A stretch of DNA of 64,000 nt from Thiobacillus sp. (GTDB lineage Bacteria > Pseudomonadota > Gammaproteobacteria > Burkholderiales > Thiobacillaceae): positions 1-64,000 of the forward strand of contig WGNC01000006.1 in assembly GCA_016124745.1 (NCBI GenBank), in the 5' to 3' direction. The notes beneath the pieces are model-generated. The model saw nothing but the letters and a program-made list of their open reading frames with translations. It was not told where the DNA came from and did no database searches. Position numbers and translations under genes: made by a program. How positions within the stretch are numbered: the first letter of the stretch is position 1; the number at the start of each line of letters is the position of its first letter. Of the stretch, positions 7,280 through 15,655 are shown one piece after another.

Positions 7280-7804
7280 ATGTTATATGGACTTGGCATT
7301 ACCGTCACAGAAGCCGCTCGCCAGCTTGGCATCAAGGATCCAGATGGTTACGGGATTATCCTGGCGACGACAGACGTTGAGTATGTGGATGCAGCAGAAG
7401 CCTTCCAGGCGGAGTGCGGTGAAGAGTGCCATCTTGAGAGGGATGACTTCGAGGCTGCAATGGAAAGGCAAATGAAAAATGGCCGACTTGCAATGGGCTT
7501 CCTGTTCATCGGAATGGCCAAGATCGACGCTGGCACGAAGAAACCTGTTCCCGGTACTGAATCCTATGGTGTCGTGTGCCTGTCTGGTCAATTCAGCTGG
7601 GTCAAGACGCAGGACGCGCTTCCTGGCGAGCAACAGCCAGTGGTCGTGATCACTGCGTCAGGGGCGATGTCGTTCGGGCGGATGATCGAGGGGCGGTTTT
7701 GCGAGTATCACCCGGACGTAGACCGCTTTGTTGATAGTGAAATGGAATGGGGCGGACCCCGTGGTATCCAGCATTGGATGCCAATTGATCGGCCTCTGCC
7801 CTGA
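7280..7804 (+). CDS. Hypothetical ICE protein
   Basis: 174 residues from the ATG at 7280 with AAGGAG upstream. It is acidic, without signal peptide or membrane segments. The second half has a beta-rich pattern (YGVVCLSGQFSWVKTQDA, then QQPVVVITASGAMSFGRMI). No domain is recognised. Monocistronic: a terminator follows at 7815-7837. Confidence 0.6.
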   Translation: MLYGLGITVTEAARQLGIKDPDGYGIILATTDVEYVDAAEAFQAECGEECHLERDDFEAAMERQMKNGRLAMGFLFIGMAKIDAGTKKPVPGTESYGVVCLSGQFSWVKTQDALPGEQQPVVVITASGAMSFGRMIEGRFCEYHPDVDRFVDSEMEWGGPRGIQHWMPIDRPLP

Positions 7805-7814
7805 TCTTTTTATA

Positions 7815-7837
7815 AAGCCCCCACCTGGGGGCTTTTC
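7815..7837 (+). terminator. Intrinsic terminator opening a type B leader
   Basis: AGCCCCC-ACCT-GGGGGCT followed by TTTTC. The same terminator-then-CTCGAACG junction recurs before four of the type B leaders, so the repeat unit carries its own upstream insulation. Confidence 0.75.
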
Positions 7838-8084
7838 TCGAACGCGCGGCCGCGGCCGGCGTGTTGGAGAAAGGCTCCGAGCCTTTGAAGTGTTTCACAG
7901 CTGGCTGTCTGTATCAGCCCGACCGATGCGCGTCACGCATCGCCTTATGAGTCCGGTCAGTCCCTGAGACCGGAACGCCTCGATGTCCTCACAAGGGCAT
8001 GGAGGCCGGGATTCAATTCATCAACCCAGCGGGGCGTTTTCACTCCCTCTTGGGGAGTATGTCCCTTCATCGAAGGAGAAAGGT
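7838..8084 (+). promoter_or_regulatory. Repeated structured leader, type B copy 1
   Basis: Contains all five type B hairpins in order: AACGCGC/GGCGTGTT-like, AAAGGC/GCCTTT, CGATGCG/CGCATCG, CCGGTC/GACCGG with loop AGTCCCTGA, and GCCTC/GAGGC. The 3' end differs from other type B copies: CAACCCAGCGGGG is followed by a CTCCC/GGGAG hairpin and AAGGAG. The next gene starts with GTG. Confidence 0.65.
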
Positions 8085-8282
8085 GTGTACGGTCAACTGG
8101 CAAGACAATGGTGCAAATTAGAGCTGCCGCTTCAAGTGCTTCAAAGTAATTCGGGCTTCTATATCGGCACGGCCGATGGGGATGACCCTGTTTCAAAAGA
8201 GAGCGTTGAGTATTTTCAGACGCATGCCACTGCTCAACAGGCACTGCAGGATGGTACCTGGACGCAAAACGTAATTCTTTAA
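8085..8282 (+). CDS. Small hypothetical protein, GTG start
   Basis: 65 residues if translation starts at the GTG at 8085, six bases after AAGGAG (8073-8078); an upstream ATG at 7983 lies inside the leader hairpins and is rejected. The product YGQLARQWCKLELPLQVLQ onward is soluble and unrecognised. Confidence 0.5.
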   Translation: MYGQLARQWCKLELPLQVLQSNSGFYIGTADGDDPVSKESVEYFQTHATAQQALQDGTWTQNVIL

Positions 8283-8299
8283 GCAATTGCTGCTGCAGC

Positions 8300-8490
8300 G
8301 TTTCACTGCTGGCTGTCAGTTTCAGACCGACCGATGCGCGTCTTGTATCGCTTTATGAGTCCGGTCAGTCCCTGAGGCTGGAACGCTTCTTCGGAAGCCG
8401 GGATTCAATTTGTTATTTCAACCCAGCGGGGTGCAACCACCCCGCACTGGGTTCGGCTGCCTCCGCGTTTTTATTTAGGAGAGCAGCGCT
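8300..8490 (+). promoter_or_regulatory. Repeated structured leader, type B copy 2 (short)
   Basis: Starts at GTTTCACTGCTGGCTG and lacks the terminator and first two hairpins. The second conserved hairpin is GCTTC-TTCG-GAAGC instead of GCCTC/GAGGC, a compensatory change with a UUCG tetraloop. It ends GCGGGGTGCAACCACCCCGC, CTCCGCG, TTTTTATTTAGGAG. Confidence 0.7.
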
Positions 8491-9447
8491 ATGAATTACC
8501 GTACCCGCAAGGTATCCGAGATTGACGTGGATGGATTGACCGCCGAGTTAAGCTTCGAGCCTTCCTGCGTCATGAGCTACGTGGAACACAAGATCGAAAA
8601 AAATGGTGGTCTGGTCGCAGTTGGCTATCTTGTTGACGATCACGATGTCGAAAATCCTTTAGACGACTGCGACGGAATGGGGCACATCTATTCTTCGCAC
8701 CGTCATTCTGGCCAGCACGCCAAGATGCAAGCCGCACTTGGCCTGGACTCGGACTGGCAACGCGATCTATCCCTGCAAGTGGTCGAGCGTGAGGCGGAGT
8801 CTGCCTTGATGGAGTTGGCCAGAACCAGGTTTCAGGTCGATCTGGTTGCGTTCATCCTTGAGTGCGCCAATAACCATGGAATGAGCCGCGATCAGGCGAT
8901 TGAGTACTTCGTCGGGGACTTCACAGGCCAGCTTCCCTATCACCGGGAATCCTGGCTCGCGGAGAAAATACGTGAGCAAGTTACCTGGGAGAGCCTGCTT
9001 GATGAGGCCTGGCAATTAGCCAGATTGTCAGGCCAAGTGGGCGATCCCTACACCGTCATGCTCGATTGTTATGAGCATGGTGGCCAGGTCTGGTCGGTGA
9101 CAGGTTCTGGACCGCAATGCCTGTTTGATACGGCTCGTGGTGCCGGTGTTTGGGTGCCCGATCAATGCCTTCGTGAAGAGCTGGACTCGATCAAGACCAA
9201 TGAAGGCATTGATGCGGCGCGCACCAAGGCAGTCGAATTTGCGCGTCAGGCACTCGGGTCGTACAACGCCTGGCTGGCGGGCGACTGTTACGGGGTGGCG
9301 GTCGATGTATTTTTGCCCGAGGGGGATCGCCTGAAACTGATCGACGAGTCTGCGGTATGGGGCTATGTCGGCAGAGAATGGGCGGAAGAATCACTATCTG
9401 AGGAGGTCACGGCAGTGCTTGGCAATGCTGTCCTGAAAGCTGCATGA
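8491..9447 (+). CDS. Hypothetical ICE protein (318 residues)
   Basis: ATG at 8491 with AGGAG upstream. A large acidic soluble protein. The N-terminal part has VMSYVEHKIEKNGGLVAVGY, and the C-terminal third has repeated Trp-rich motifs (GGQVWSVTGSGPQCLFDT; YNAWLAGDCYGVAVDVF; AVWGYVGREWAEESL), reminiscent of conserved hypothetical proteins in conjugative elements. No catalytic motif is visible. Its stop overlaps the next start by four bases (ATGA). Confidence 0.6.
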   Translation: MNYRTRKVSEIDVDGLTAELSFEPSCVMSYVEHKIEKNGGLVAVGYLVDDHDVENPLDDCDGMGHIYSSHRHSGQHAKMQAALGLDSDWQRDLSLQVVEREAESALMELARTRFQVDLVAFILECANNHGMSRDQAIEYFVGDFTGQLPYHRESWLAEKIREQVTWESLLDEAWQLARLSGQVGDPYTVMLDCYEHGGQVWSVTGSGPQCLFDTARGAGVWVPDQCLREELDSIKTNEGIDAARTKAVEFARQALGSYNAWLAGDCYGVAVDVFLPEGDRLKLIDESAVWGYVGREWAEESLSEEVTAVLGNAVLKAA

Positions 9448-9698
9448 ACCCTATATCTGATATTCCCCTGTGGGCATTTGAGTGGGCCGGGGCATTTCTT
9501 GGTCTGACTGGCGCTGCATTGCTCTCGCTCAATGTGAGAGCAAGCCGCTTCGGCTGGCTGCTGTTCCTGCTGTCCAACGGTGCCTGGATTACGTATGGAA
9601 TCAAGGTTGGCGCGCATGGACTGGTTGTTATGCAAATCGGCTTCACGCTCACAAGTCTGTTGGGTGTTTATCGCTGGCTGGTGGCAGCAAAAATGTAG
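9444..9698 (+). CDS. Small three-helix membrane protein
   Basis: 84 residues with three predicted membrane segments: about 11-31, 36-54 and 58-80. The pattern (WAGAFLGLTGAALLSLNV; GWLLFLLSNGAWITYGI) resembles SemiSWEET- or PnuC-like small membrane proteins common in phages and conjugative elements. The transported substrate, if any, is unknown. Translation is coupled to the upstream gene through the ATGA overlap. Confidence 0.6.
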   Translation: MNPISDIPLWAFEWAGAFLGLTGAALLSLNVRASRFGWLLFLLSNGAWITYGIKVGAHGLVVMQIGFTLTSLLGVYRWLVAAKM

Positions 9699-9791
9699 TT
9701 TCAAGTGCATTCCGCTCAATGCGGCTACCCGGAGGGTGCAATCCCCTCCGGGGGATTCCCCTCCTTTTTTTGATTCGAAAAGGAGAAGGAA
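9699..9791 (+). promoter_or_regulatory. Leader variant C3
   Basis: GGAGGG (9731-9736) pairs with CCCTCC (9744-9749); alternatively GGGG-GATT-CCCC forms a hairpin directly before CTCCTTTTTTT. AAAAGGAGAAGG follows, then the ATG at 9792. The two pairings exclude each other, as in an attenuator. Confidence 0.6.
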
Positions 9792-10019
9792 ATGGATGCA
9801 AATAAGCACACGCAGTTCTATCTTGACCAACTCGAACCTTTGGTTGGCGGGGTCATAGAGGATGCCGTTCGTACTGACGGGGATGAGCTCGGCGACGAGT
9901 TTTTCGGACTAGCCATCAGATGCAAGGATGGCGAAGTCAGGCGTTTGATCATCCTGGCGGACGATGAAGGCAATGGCCCTGGCAGCTTCGAGATTGTTGA
10001 AGGAGAGAGCCATGGCTGA
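9792..10019 (+). CDS. Small acidic hypothetical protein
   Basis: 75 residues; ATG at 9792 after AAGGAGAAGG. It has FFGLAIRCKDGEVRRLIILA flanked by acidic stretches and ends FEIVEGESHG. Not recognised. The stop overlaps the next start by eight bases, so the two genes are translationally coupled. Confidence 0.55.
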   Translation: MDANKHTQFYLDQLEPLVGGVIEDAVRTDGDELGDEFFGLAIRCKDGEVRRLIILADDEGNGPGSFEIVEGESHG

Positions 10020-10371
10020 GCCTTCGATTGCTACCGCGTTGCGCTGCGCACTGGCTGACCTTGAAGCCATCATGCCGGAATATGATCCAGAGCATGAGCA
10101 CTCCGCCTGGGAGACCATTACTGAACTCCAGACATTGGTTGATTCTGAAGAACGTCTCCAGGCGGCAGATCGGTATGACCCGGCAACTCAGATTGTGATT
10201 GTCTGGTCGGTCGAAGATGTATTGGAAGTTCGTCCCGATTTGGCAGAAGAGCAGGCCATTCAGGTTTTACGATTGGTCGACAAGCATCACGCGAGTATTG
10301 GCGTCAACTGGGTAACACTGGAGAGCTTCGCATCCGAACTTTTCGGTGAAACACCGCCAGAGCCGGAATAG
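10012..10371 (+). CDS. Hypothetical ICE protein with WSVEDV domain
   Basis: 119 residues from the ATG at 10012, with AAGGAGAG upstream inside the previous gene. The C-terminal 50 residues (IVWSVEDVLEVRPDLAEEQ, then HHASIGVNWVTLESFASELF) match a small domain of unknown function common in plasmids and conjugative elements. No enzymatic motif is visible. A terminator follows at 10382. Confidence 0.6.
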   Translation: MAEPSIATALRCALADLEAIMPEYDPEHEHSAWETITELQTLVDSEERLQAADRYDPATQIVIVWSVEDVLEVRPDLAEEQAIQVLRLVDKHHASIGVNWVTLESFASELFGETPPEPE

Positions 10372-10381
10372 TTTTCCCCTT

Positions 10382-10399
10382 GCCCCTCCGGGGGCTTTT
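10382..10399 (+). terminator. Intrinsic terminator opening a type B leader
   Basis: GCCCC-TCCG-GGGGC followed by TTTTC, immediately before the CTCGAACGCG start of the next type B leader. Confidence 0.7.
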
Positions 10400-10651
10400 C
10401 TCGAACGCGCGGGCTGCGGCCGCGTGTTGGAGAAAGGCTCCGGGCCTTTGTGGTGTTGCACTGTTGGCTGTCAGCTTCAGCCCGACCGATGCGCGTCACG
10501 CATCGCCTTATGAGTCCGGTCAATCCCTGAGACCGGAACGCCTCGATGCTCCCACAAGGGCATGGAGGCAGGGATTCAATTCATCAACCCAGCGGGGTGC
10601 ATCCACCCCGCAAGGGGTTCGGCTGCCTCCGCGTTTTTTTAGGAGAGCAAC
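10400..10651 (+). promoter_or_regulatory. Repeated structured leader, type B copy 3
   Basis: Full-length type B: the CGAACGCG hairpin, AAAGGC/GGCCTTT, CGATGCG/CGCATCG, CCGGTC/GACCGG (loop AATCCCTGA), GCCTC/GAGGC, then GCGGGGTG/CACCCCGC, AAGGGG, CTCCGCG, TTTTTTT and AGGAG. It is very similar to copies 4, 6 and 7. Confidence 0.75.
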
Positions 10652-11368
10652 ATGCATGGTGATGTTGAGACTTGCGCTGACCTATCCGCCGAGCAGCAGG
10701 CGGCCATGAAGAAATTTCTTGTTGAGTACGAATTGCCCTACGTGCATTTGGTGCGTGTGGGCATCCAGGCCAAGAACGAGGAATCTGCGATTTCGATTGC
10801 CGATCAGGCTTTCACTGATTGCACGATTTGGGACAACACGCCCGAAATGCCATTGCTGTACGACGATTATGAGGAAACCGGGGATTCTGGTGCCGTACTG
10901 GAATTCAAGGTTGTTGGCGAATATCAGGAATGGCCCGAGCCTGAGGTGTGCGTCAAGATTATTGAACGTGATGCAGCCGCCAGGCGTGCGTGCGAGCACC
11001 TGATCGCCGCGCATGAATGCAGCAACTCCGCATCTGTTCGCGAGGCACTCTTCCAGTCTGCACTTGAGGAAGCGCATGCGGCAATGCCGCACCTCTCCGC
11101 TTCAACCAGTTCAAGCAATGGCACCGCAGGATCGGAAGCGAAACCAACGGTTGTGGCGTGGCTTGAAGGCGGAATCGTGCAATGGATGGCATCGGATCAT
11201 CCCATGCGCTATTTGGTGCTCGATGCCGATACGGATGGTAACGACAGCATGAAAGTCACGATGGAAAACGGAAGCATTGCAGAGGTCATCCGGACTTCTT
11301 CCACAGTGCTTGCAGATCACCTTCCTGAGTGGGTGACGAAATTGGTGGAAGAAGTCGAAGGACGGTAG
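10652..11368 (+). CDS. Hypothetical ICE protein sharing a C-terminal domain with its neighbour
   Basis: 238 residues; ATG at 10652 after AGGAG. Residues about 15-105 form an alpha/beta domain. A Ser/Thr-rich linker (about 148-160) separates a C-terminal domain starting PTVVAWLEGGIVQW and containing HPMRYLVLDADTDGND. The same pattern occurs in the next gene (PTVLVWLGEGGVEELI, FPLRYVVVSTDTEYAD), so the two share a domain of unknown function. Confidence 0.6.
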   Translation: MHGDVETCADLSAEQQAAMKKFLVEYELPYVHLVRVGIQAKNEESAISIADQAFTDCTIWDNTPEMPLLYDDYEETGDSGAVLEFKVVGEYQEWPEPEVCVKIIERDAAARRACEHLIAAHECSNSASVREALFQSALEEAHAAMPHLSASTSSSNGTAGSEAKPTVVAWLEGGIVQWMASDHPMRYLVLDADTDGNDSMKVTMENGSIAEVIRTSSTVLADHLPEWVTKLVEEVEGR

Positions 11369-11450
11369 CAAAGCGGTAGATCAAATTTTCTTAACCCTGT
11401 CGGGGCATCCCCGTCAGGGGCTGTCTCCGGATTTTTTCTAGGAGATGCAA
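11369..11450 (+). promoter_or_regulatory. Leader variant C4
   Basis: CTGTCGGGGCATCCCCGTCA with an overlapping CCCCGTCAGGGG pairing, then TCTCCGG, TTTTTT, CTAGGAG. Short 3'-half leader with alternative GC hairpins and a T-run before the ribosome site. Confidence 0.6.
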
Positions 11451-12113
11451 ATGGAAATGATGAATGTGAAAACCTATGTGCTCTGCCGCGATGCGGGCGG
11501 ATCGTCCGATTTTTTCGAGACGGATGTTAGCTTGGCTAGATCGTCGTATGATCTTGGCGAGCACTACGACGTCGCCATCAAGCGTGCGGAAGAGGCCGGC
11601 TACGAGACGCCGATGGAAGCCTTCGATGAGTTCGAGCCTGCCGGCAAGGCGCTTGCACGGCTTCAATCCATGCAGACAGTCGAGGCCATTGGGAGAGATA
11701 TTCCAACGGTCCTGGTATGGCTGGGCGAAGGAGGTGTCGAGGAGTTGATCGCGGATTTCCCGCTGCGCTACGTGGTTGTCTCAACCGATACTGAGTATGC
11801 GGACGATGACTGTTTGCATCAAATCAACACGGGCAATGAGATTCACGAAGCCCTTTGTCATACTGGAGTCGGCACCGTAAAGCAGCACGAGGCCGGATTC
11901 GTTTGGAGCCAGGTGCGACGGCTTGCTGAACCTGCATTGTGGCAGCCGGTTGATTACAGTGATCTGGATACCCTGCCTGCGGATTTGAGTAATGCGCCAG
12001 GTATCCGCACACCAAACCAGGCCACGGCTCAGCCGGGAAGTTTGCAGGTCGCGATTGTGAAGCATCGCAGGCGTTACCGGAAAGCGCTCGGGATGGATGA
12101 GGTGCTCAAATGA
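11451..12113 (+). CDS. Hypothetical protein upstream of the C5 methyltransferase
   Basis: 220 residues. The ATG at 11451 is six bases after AGGAG (11440-11444); the ATG at 11445 touches the ribosome site and the one at 11460 is also possible. The central domain (IPTVLVWLGEGGVEEL, LRYVVVSTDTEY) is shared with the preceding gene. The tail is basic (VKHRRRYRKALG). It overlaps the methyltransferase gene by four bases, so they are coexpressed and may act together. Confidence 0.6.
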   Translation: MEMMNVKTYVLCRDAGGSSDFFETDVSLARSSYDLGEHYDVAIKRAEEAGYETPMEAFDEFEPAGKALARLQSMQTVEAIGRDIPTVLVWLGEGGVEELIADFPLRYVVVSTDTEYADDDCLHQINTGNEIHEALCHTGVGTVKQHEAGFVWSQVRRLAEPALWQPVDYSDLDTLPADLSNAPGIRTPNQATAQPGSLQVAIVKHRRRYRKALGMDEVLK

Positions 12114-13519
12114 AGCACTATCTCATCACCTCAATCGGCGAAAACAAAGGTGCTCCGCGCGTATGGCTTCAAGGTTCCAATCTGAATCATGTTGGATTCA
12201 AGCCCGGCACCCGATTCGACATCAAGCTGGACGACGCGAGACTGGTGCTCACTCGAACCGATCAGGGCATTCGTGTGGTCTCGCGGAAACGGCGAGGCGA
12301 AAGCGAGTATCCGGTCATCGACATCAATAGCAGGGAACTGCTGGAGATGTTCGATGGAATGAGCGCGGTGCGGGTGGTGATGCTGGAGGAGGAAATCCAT
12401 ATCCTTCCGCTTGCATCAGAGCTACGTCGGCAGGAGAGAGTCGAGCGAACTGCCGCCAGGATGGGGCAGGGCGACCCGCTGGAAATCGGGTCGCTTTCCC
12501 ATGGCGGCGGCATCATGTGCCATGCGATTCATGCGGGGCTATACGGCGAGGGCCTGGATTCGAGGCTGGTTTTTGCCAACGAGATCAGACCCGAGCTGCT
12601 CGATCATGCCAGGGAAGCCAATGATTGCTGGGAATCCGACACCTTAGGCATAGCGGCTCCCATGCAGGAATTGGCCTTTGATCGCTGGGCCATGGCCAAG
12701 CTTCCAGGCGTGGATATTCTGGAGGCCGGGATTCCGTGTTCTGGTGCCAGCCTCTCCGGGCGCTCCAAGCGCAAGCTTGGCGTGCCGGAAGATCATCCCG
12801 AGGTAGGCCATCTGGCTGTTGCCTTTCTTGCGATCGTCGCAGCGGTCAACCCGTTGATAGTGGTTCTGGAAAACGTGCCCCAGTATCGGGATACGGCCAG
12901 CGGCGCCATCATCCGATCGCAGTTGCGAGACCTTGGCTACGCAGTCCATGAAGTGGTGCTGTCTGGCGAGTCATTCAATGCAGTCGAGGACCGCAAGCGC
13001 TATTGCATGGTGGCCGTGACCAATGGGGTGAGCTTTTCGATGAACGACCTGGTGGTGCCGGAAAGAATCCCGGTCACCCTTGGAGAGTCGCTGGATGAGG
13101 TCAGTGACGACGACCCAAGGTGGTCGACCATGCCGGGTTTGAAAGCCAAGCAGGAACGCGACAAGGAGGCCGGCAAGGGATTCATGATGCAGGTTTTCGA
13201 TGGCGGCTCTACCCGGATCGGGACTGTCACCAAGGGTTACGCCAAGGTGAGAAGCACCGACCCGAAGATCCGCCATCCGCGCAACCCTGACCTGCTCCGT
13301 CAGTTGACCGCAGGGGAGCACGCCCGGGTAAAGCAAATTCCCGAGCGTTTGATCGATGGGCTTTGCGAAACAACTGCTCATGAAGTCCTTGGCCAGTCAG
13401 TGATTTATGGGCCGTTCATGGCGATCGGCGCCTTGATTGCAAGCGCGCTCAAGCGCTGGGCAATCGAGGGGCCAAGCGGTTGCCAACAAGGCGATGCAGC
13501 ACTGATTGCTTGCGGTTAG
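12110..13519 (+). CDS. DNA (cytosine-5-)methyltransferase
   Basis: 469 residues. C5-methyltransferase motifs are visible: the catalytic loop GIPCSGASLSGRSKR (motif IV, Cys in PCS), VVLENVPQYRDT (motif VI, ENV), and DRKRYCMVAV (motif VIII). Residues about 1-110 are an N-terminal extension not seen in minimal enzymes, and motif I is only weakly visible in LEIGSLSHGGGIMCHAIH. No partner endonuclease gene is adjacent, so this is an orphan-type methyltransferase, common in conjugative elements where it may protect against host restriction. It sits downstream of a gene it overlaps. Confidence 0.8.
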   Translation: MKHYLITSIGENKGAPRVWLQGSNLNHVGFKPGTRFDIKLDDARLVLTRTDQGIRVVSRKRRGESEYPVIDINSRELLEMFDGMSAVRVVMLEEEIHILPLASELRRQERVERTAARMGQGDPLEIGSLSHGGGIMCHAIHAGLYGEGLDSRLVFANEIRPELLDHAREANDCWESDTLGIAAPMQELAFDRWAMAKLPGVDILEAGIPCSGASLSGRSKRKLGVPEDHPEVGHLAVAFLAIVAAVNPLIVVLENVPQYRDTASGAIIRSQLRDLGYAVHEVVLSGESFNAVEDRKRYCMVAVTNGVSFSMNDLVVPERIPVTLGESLDEVSDDDPRWSTMPGLKAKQERDKEAGKGFMMQVFDGGSTRIGTVTKGYAKVRSTDPKIRHPRNPDLLRQLTAGEHARVKQIPERLIDGLCETTAHEVLGQSVIYGPFMAIGALIASALKRWAIEGPSGCQQGDAALIACG

Positions 13520-13524
13520 TTTTT

Positions 13525-13546
13525 GCCCTCCCTCCGGGGGGCTTTT
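13525..13546 (+). terminator. Intrinsic terminator opening a type B leader
   Basis: GCCCTCCC-TCC-GGGGGGC with TTTTC after it, at the end of the methyltransferase unit and immediately before the next leader. Confidence 0.65.
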
Positions 13547-13799
13547 CTCGAACGCACGGGCTGATGCCGGCGTGTTGGAGAAAGGCTCCGGGCCTTTGTG
13601 GTGTTTCACTGCTGGCTGTCAGTATCAGCCCGACCGATGCGCGTTACGCATCGCCATATGAGTCCGGTCAGTCCCTGAGACCGGAACGCCTCGATGTCCT
13701 CACAAGGGCATCGAGGTCGGGATTCAATTCATCAACCCAGCGGGGTGCATCCACCCCGCAAGGGGTTCGGCTGCCTCCGCGATTTTCAGGAGAGCAGCA
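13547..13799 (+). promoter_or_regulatory. Repeated structured leader, type B copy 4
   Basis: Full-length type B. The second conserved hairpin is longer here because CCTCGATG pairs with CATCGAGG. It ends GCGGGGTGCATCCACCCCGC, CTCCGCG, ATTTTCAGGAG; the T-run is shorter (four T) than in other copies. Confidence 0.7.
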
Positions 13800-14414
13800 A
13801 TGAGATGTATCAACGAACAACTGACCAAGGCAAACGACTGTTTGCGATTTGCGGCCGATGATCTGCGTGGCGCACTGGCTGATGCCAACGCGGTGCAAGC
13901 ACTTGTGCTGTTGCCTCTGATCGCCGACACGGCCAGACTGGCGCAGCAGGTCAGCGCACTGATCGAAGCGATGGGGGCGTGCGAAAGCGAAGCGCAGCAT
14001 AAGTTCGACTGGGACCTGATCGGGAGAGTGATGGCGAAGCACGGTATTTCAGGTGACATCGCGCCACTGGAATCAGAAAGCGTGTTCATTGCCAGGCTTC
14101 TTGATGAGGCATGTTCCAGAACCTCGTGGACTCAACATGCATCTGATGAAGTGGACAGCATGATATCCATCGAGATGAAACGCCATGTCCTTCATCTCGA
14201 CGACCTTGAAGAGGCTGTGTCCTTTTACGCAGATGATATTGAACCTGGGCAAGGTGGCGTTCTTCAAGGAAAGCTGAGGGACTTTTCCGGATGTACCCAT
14301 GTGTTGTTGATTCGGAGTGACTGGATCACCGTGGCAGCCTGTCTGCGGTATGCAGACAATCACAGCGCGGCGGTATGTATCGAGGAAATTATCGATGCAG
14401 GCGCTGGCGATTAA
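13800..14414 (+). CDS. Hypothetical ICE protein
   Basis: 204 residues from the ATG at 13800, after AGGAG. The first 65 residues are helical (LTKANDCLRFAADDL, LPLIADTARLAQQVSALI); the rest is mixed, with HVLHLDDLEEAVSFYADDI. No family is recognised. Monocistronic between two leaders. Confidence 0.6.
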   Translation: MRCINEQLTKANDCLRFAADDLRGALADANAVQALVLLPLIADTARLAQQVSALIEAMGACESEAQHKFDWDLIGRVMAKHGISGDIAPLESESVFIARLLDEACSRTSWTQHASDEVDSMISIEMKRHVLHLDDLEEAVSFYADDIEPGQGGVLQGKLRDFSGCTHVLLIRSDWITVAACLRYADNHSAAVCIEEIIDAGAGD

Positions 14415-14465
14415 GTGGGCTGAGCCAGGCTTGTAAAGGCTCTTGAAACGCGCATAATTAGCGCA

Positions 14466-14647
14466 GTTGCACCTGCTGGCTGTCAGTTTCAGCTCGACCG
14501 ATGCGCGTCATGCATCGCCCTTGAATGCCGTTCAGTTCCTGAAAACGGCGGGTCTTCTGACCTGGAATTCCATTGCAGTTCAACCACCCCATGGGGAGTC
14601 ACGACTCCCCTCCGGGAAAGTGCTCCCCTTTTTTCCAGGAGCACGCC
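14466..14647 (+). promoter_or_regulatory. Repeated structured leader, type A copy 4
   Basis: Shared upstream block, hairpin GCCGTT/AACGGC with loop CAGTTCCTGA, mini-hairpin GGTC-TTCT-GACC (the wobble of copy 1 is replaced by a Watson-Crick pair), CCCCATGGGG, GGGGAGTC/GACTCCCC, GTGCTCCCC, TTTTTT, CCAGGAG. Confidence 0.7.
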
Positions 14648-15319
14648 ATGCTTTACAAAATATCGGAACTCTCTGACCTGTATGCGGATGCTTGCATCCG
14701 GGACGAATCGGGCGAGTTGATGTTCCTCTCCCTGTACGGTCGGGACACTGCGATTCAGCAGCTTCTCGCCGCATTCACCCTGAAGGAAAGCTGCGGAGGC
14801 TTGTCTGGTTTCCGCCTCACGCCAGTCAATGACGGCGATGGCCGCTCGGTCGAGCAAGTCCACGTACGCAGTCCGGACCGGCTCACTAAATTCAGCGGAC
14901 GATTACCCAGGGACAACCTCTTTGGAAACCTTGTCCATACCTGGATTTACGATGCAGCCCTGCTAAAGCCTGACAGGTCCACCAAGACCGCGTGGTTCAT
15001 GCTGGACGAGCCATTCACACCAGAAGCAAGGCATCGATTGCTGCAGGGGATATGGTCTTTGTACAAGACACTCTCACCTGTTCCGTTACTCGATAGCTGG
15101 AAGGAAGTAGTCATACGGGCAACCCATGCCGAGTGCGTGAGTTTTCTGGAAGACAGCGTCCATCCACCGATCGGAAAAGTAACGGCTGCCAAAGTCATGT
15201 TGACCGAATCATTTTCGGACGACGTATCGAGAATGGTTCAGGCAGGCATGATCGGCCTGAATGGCGAGGAAGAGGCTTACCTCGAACAAGCTCGAAGCGC
15301 CAACGCCATAGCTGCGTAG
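14648..15319 (+). CDS. Hypothetical ICE protein
   Basis: 223 residues from the ATG at 14648, after AGGAG. Soluble, mixed alpha/beta; the centre has RLPRDNLFGNLVHTWIYD, and AWFMLDEPFTPEARHRLL follows. No motif is recognised. Monocistronic. Confidence 0.6.
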   Translation: MLYKISELSDLYADACIRDESGELMFLSLYGRDTAIQQLLAAFTLKESCGGLSGFRLTPVNDGDGRSVEQVHVRSPDRLTKFSGRLPRDNLFGNLVHTWIYDAALLKPDRSTKTAWFMLDEPFTPEARHRLLQGIWSLYKTLSPVPLLDSWKEVVIRATHAECVSFLEDSVHPPIGKVTAAKVMLTESFSDDVSRMVQAGMIGLNGEEEAYLEQARSANAIAA

Positions 15320-15398
15320 CGTCAGCGATTTATCAACCCAGCGGGGTGCAACCACCCCGCAAGGGGATGGCTGCCTCCGCGATTCTTTGGAGGGTCGT
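15320..15398 (+). promoter_or_regulatory. Leader, type B 3' half only (copy 5)
   Basis: Consists only of CAACCCAGCGGGGTGCAACC, ACCCCGC, AAGGGG, CTCCGCG, ATTCTTTGGAGG. The upstream hairpins are absent, showing the 3' switch-like part can stand alone. Confidence 0.65.
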
Positions 15399-15617
15399 AT
15401 GGTGGCTACCAGCACCTATCAGATCACCCGCCGTGAGGCAGGAATGTACGAAGTTCGCCTTCTGGTGGACGGCACCCCATGCCCAGGGCGAATTGGCATG
15501 CTGAGCGGGCGTCCTGGGCATTGGGAAGCAGAGTGGGTGGATGGCTCCCGCATTGGATCATTCAGAACACGCCTGGAAGGAGCCAAAGCACTCGAAAACT
15601 ACAGATACTTCGTTTGA
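15399..15617 (+). CDS. Small hypothetical protein
   Basis: 72 residues from the ATG at 15399, after GGAGGG. Beta-rich and basic: YQITRREAGMYEVRLLVDG, then GHWEAEWVDGSRIGSF. No family is recognised. Confidence 0.55.
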   Translation: MVATSTYQITRREAGMYEVRLLVDGTPCPGRIGMLSGRPGHWEAEWVDGSRIGSFRTRLEGAKALENYRYFV

Positions 15618-15632
15618 GGCATCTGGCTATAT

Positions 15633-15655
15633 GCCCCGCCAATTCGGGGGGCTTT
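15633..15655 (+). terminator. Intrinsic terminator opening a type B leader
   Basis: GCCCCGCC-AATT-CGGGGGGC then TTTT, immediately before CTCGAACGCG. Confidence 0.7.

Noticed and set aside
7983..8084. ATG start for the small gene ending at 8282
   Set aside because: This ATG lies in the conserved leader hairpin GCCTCGATG, present before unrelated genes; the GTG at 8085 has AAGGAG at proper spacing.
10380..10709. 109-codon frame on the plus strand
   Set aside because: It reads through a terminator and leader into the next gene in the wrong frame; near-identical frames occur at 13480-13803 and in the 18122 extension purely because the leader repeats.
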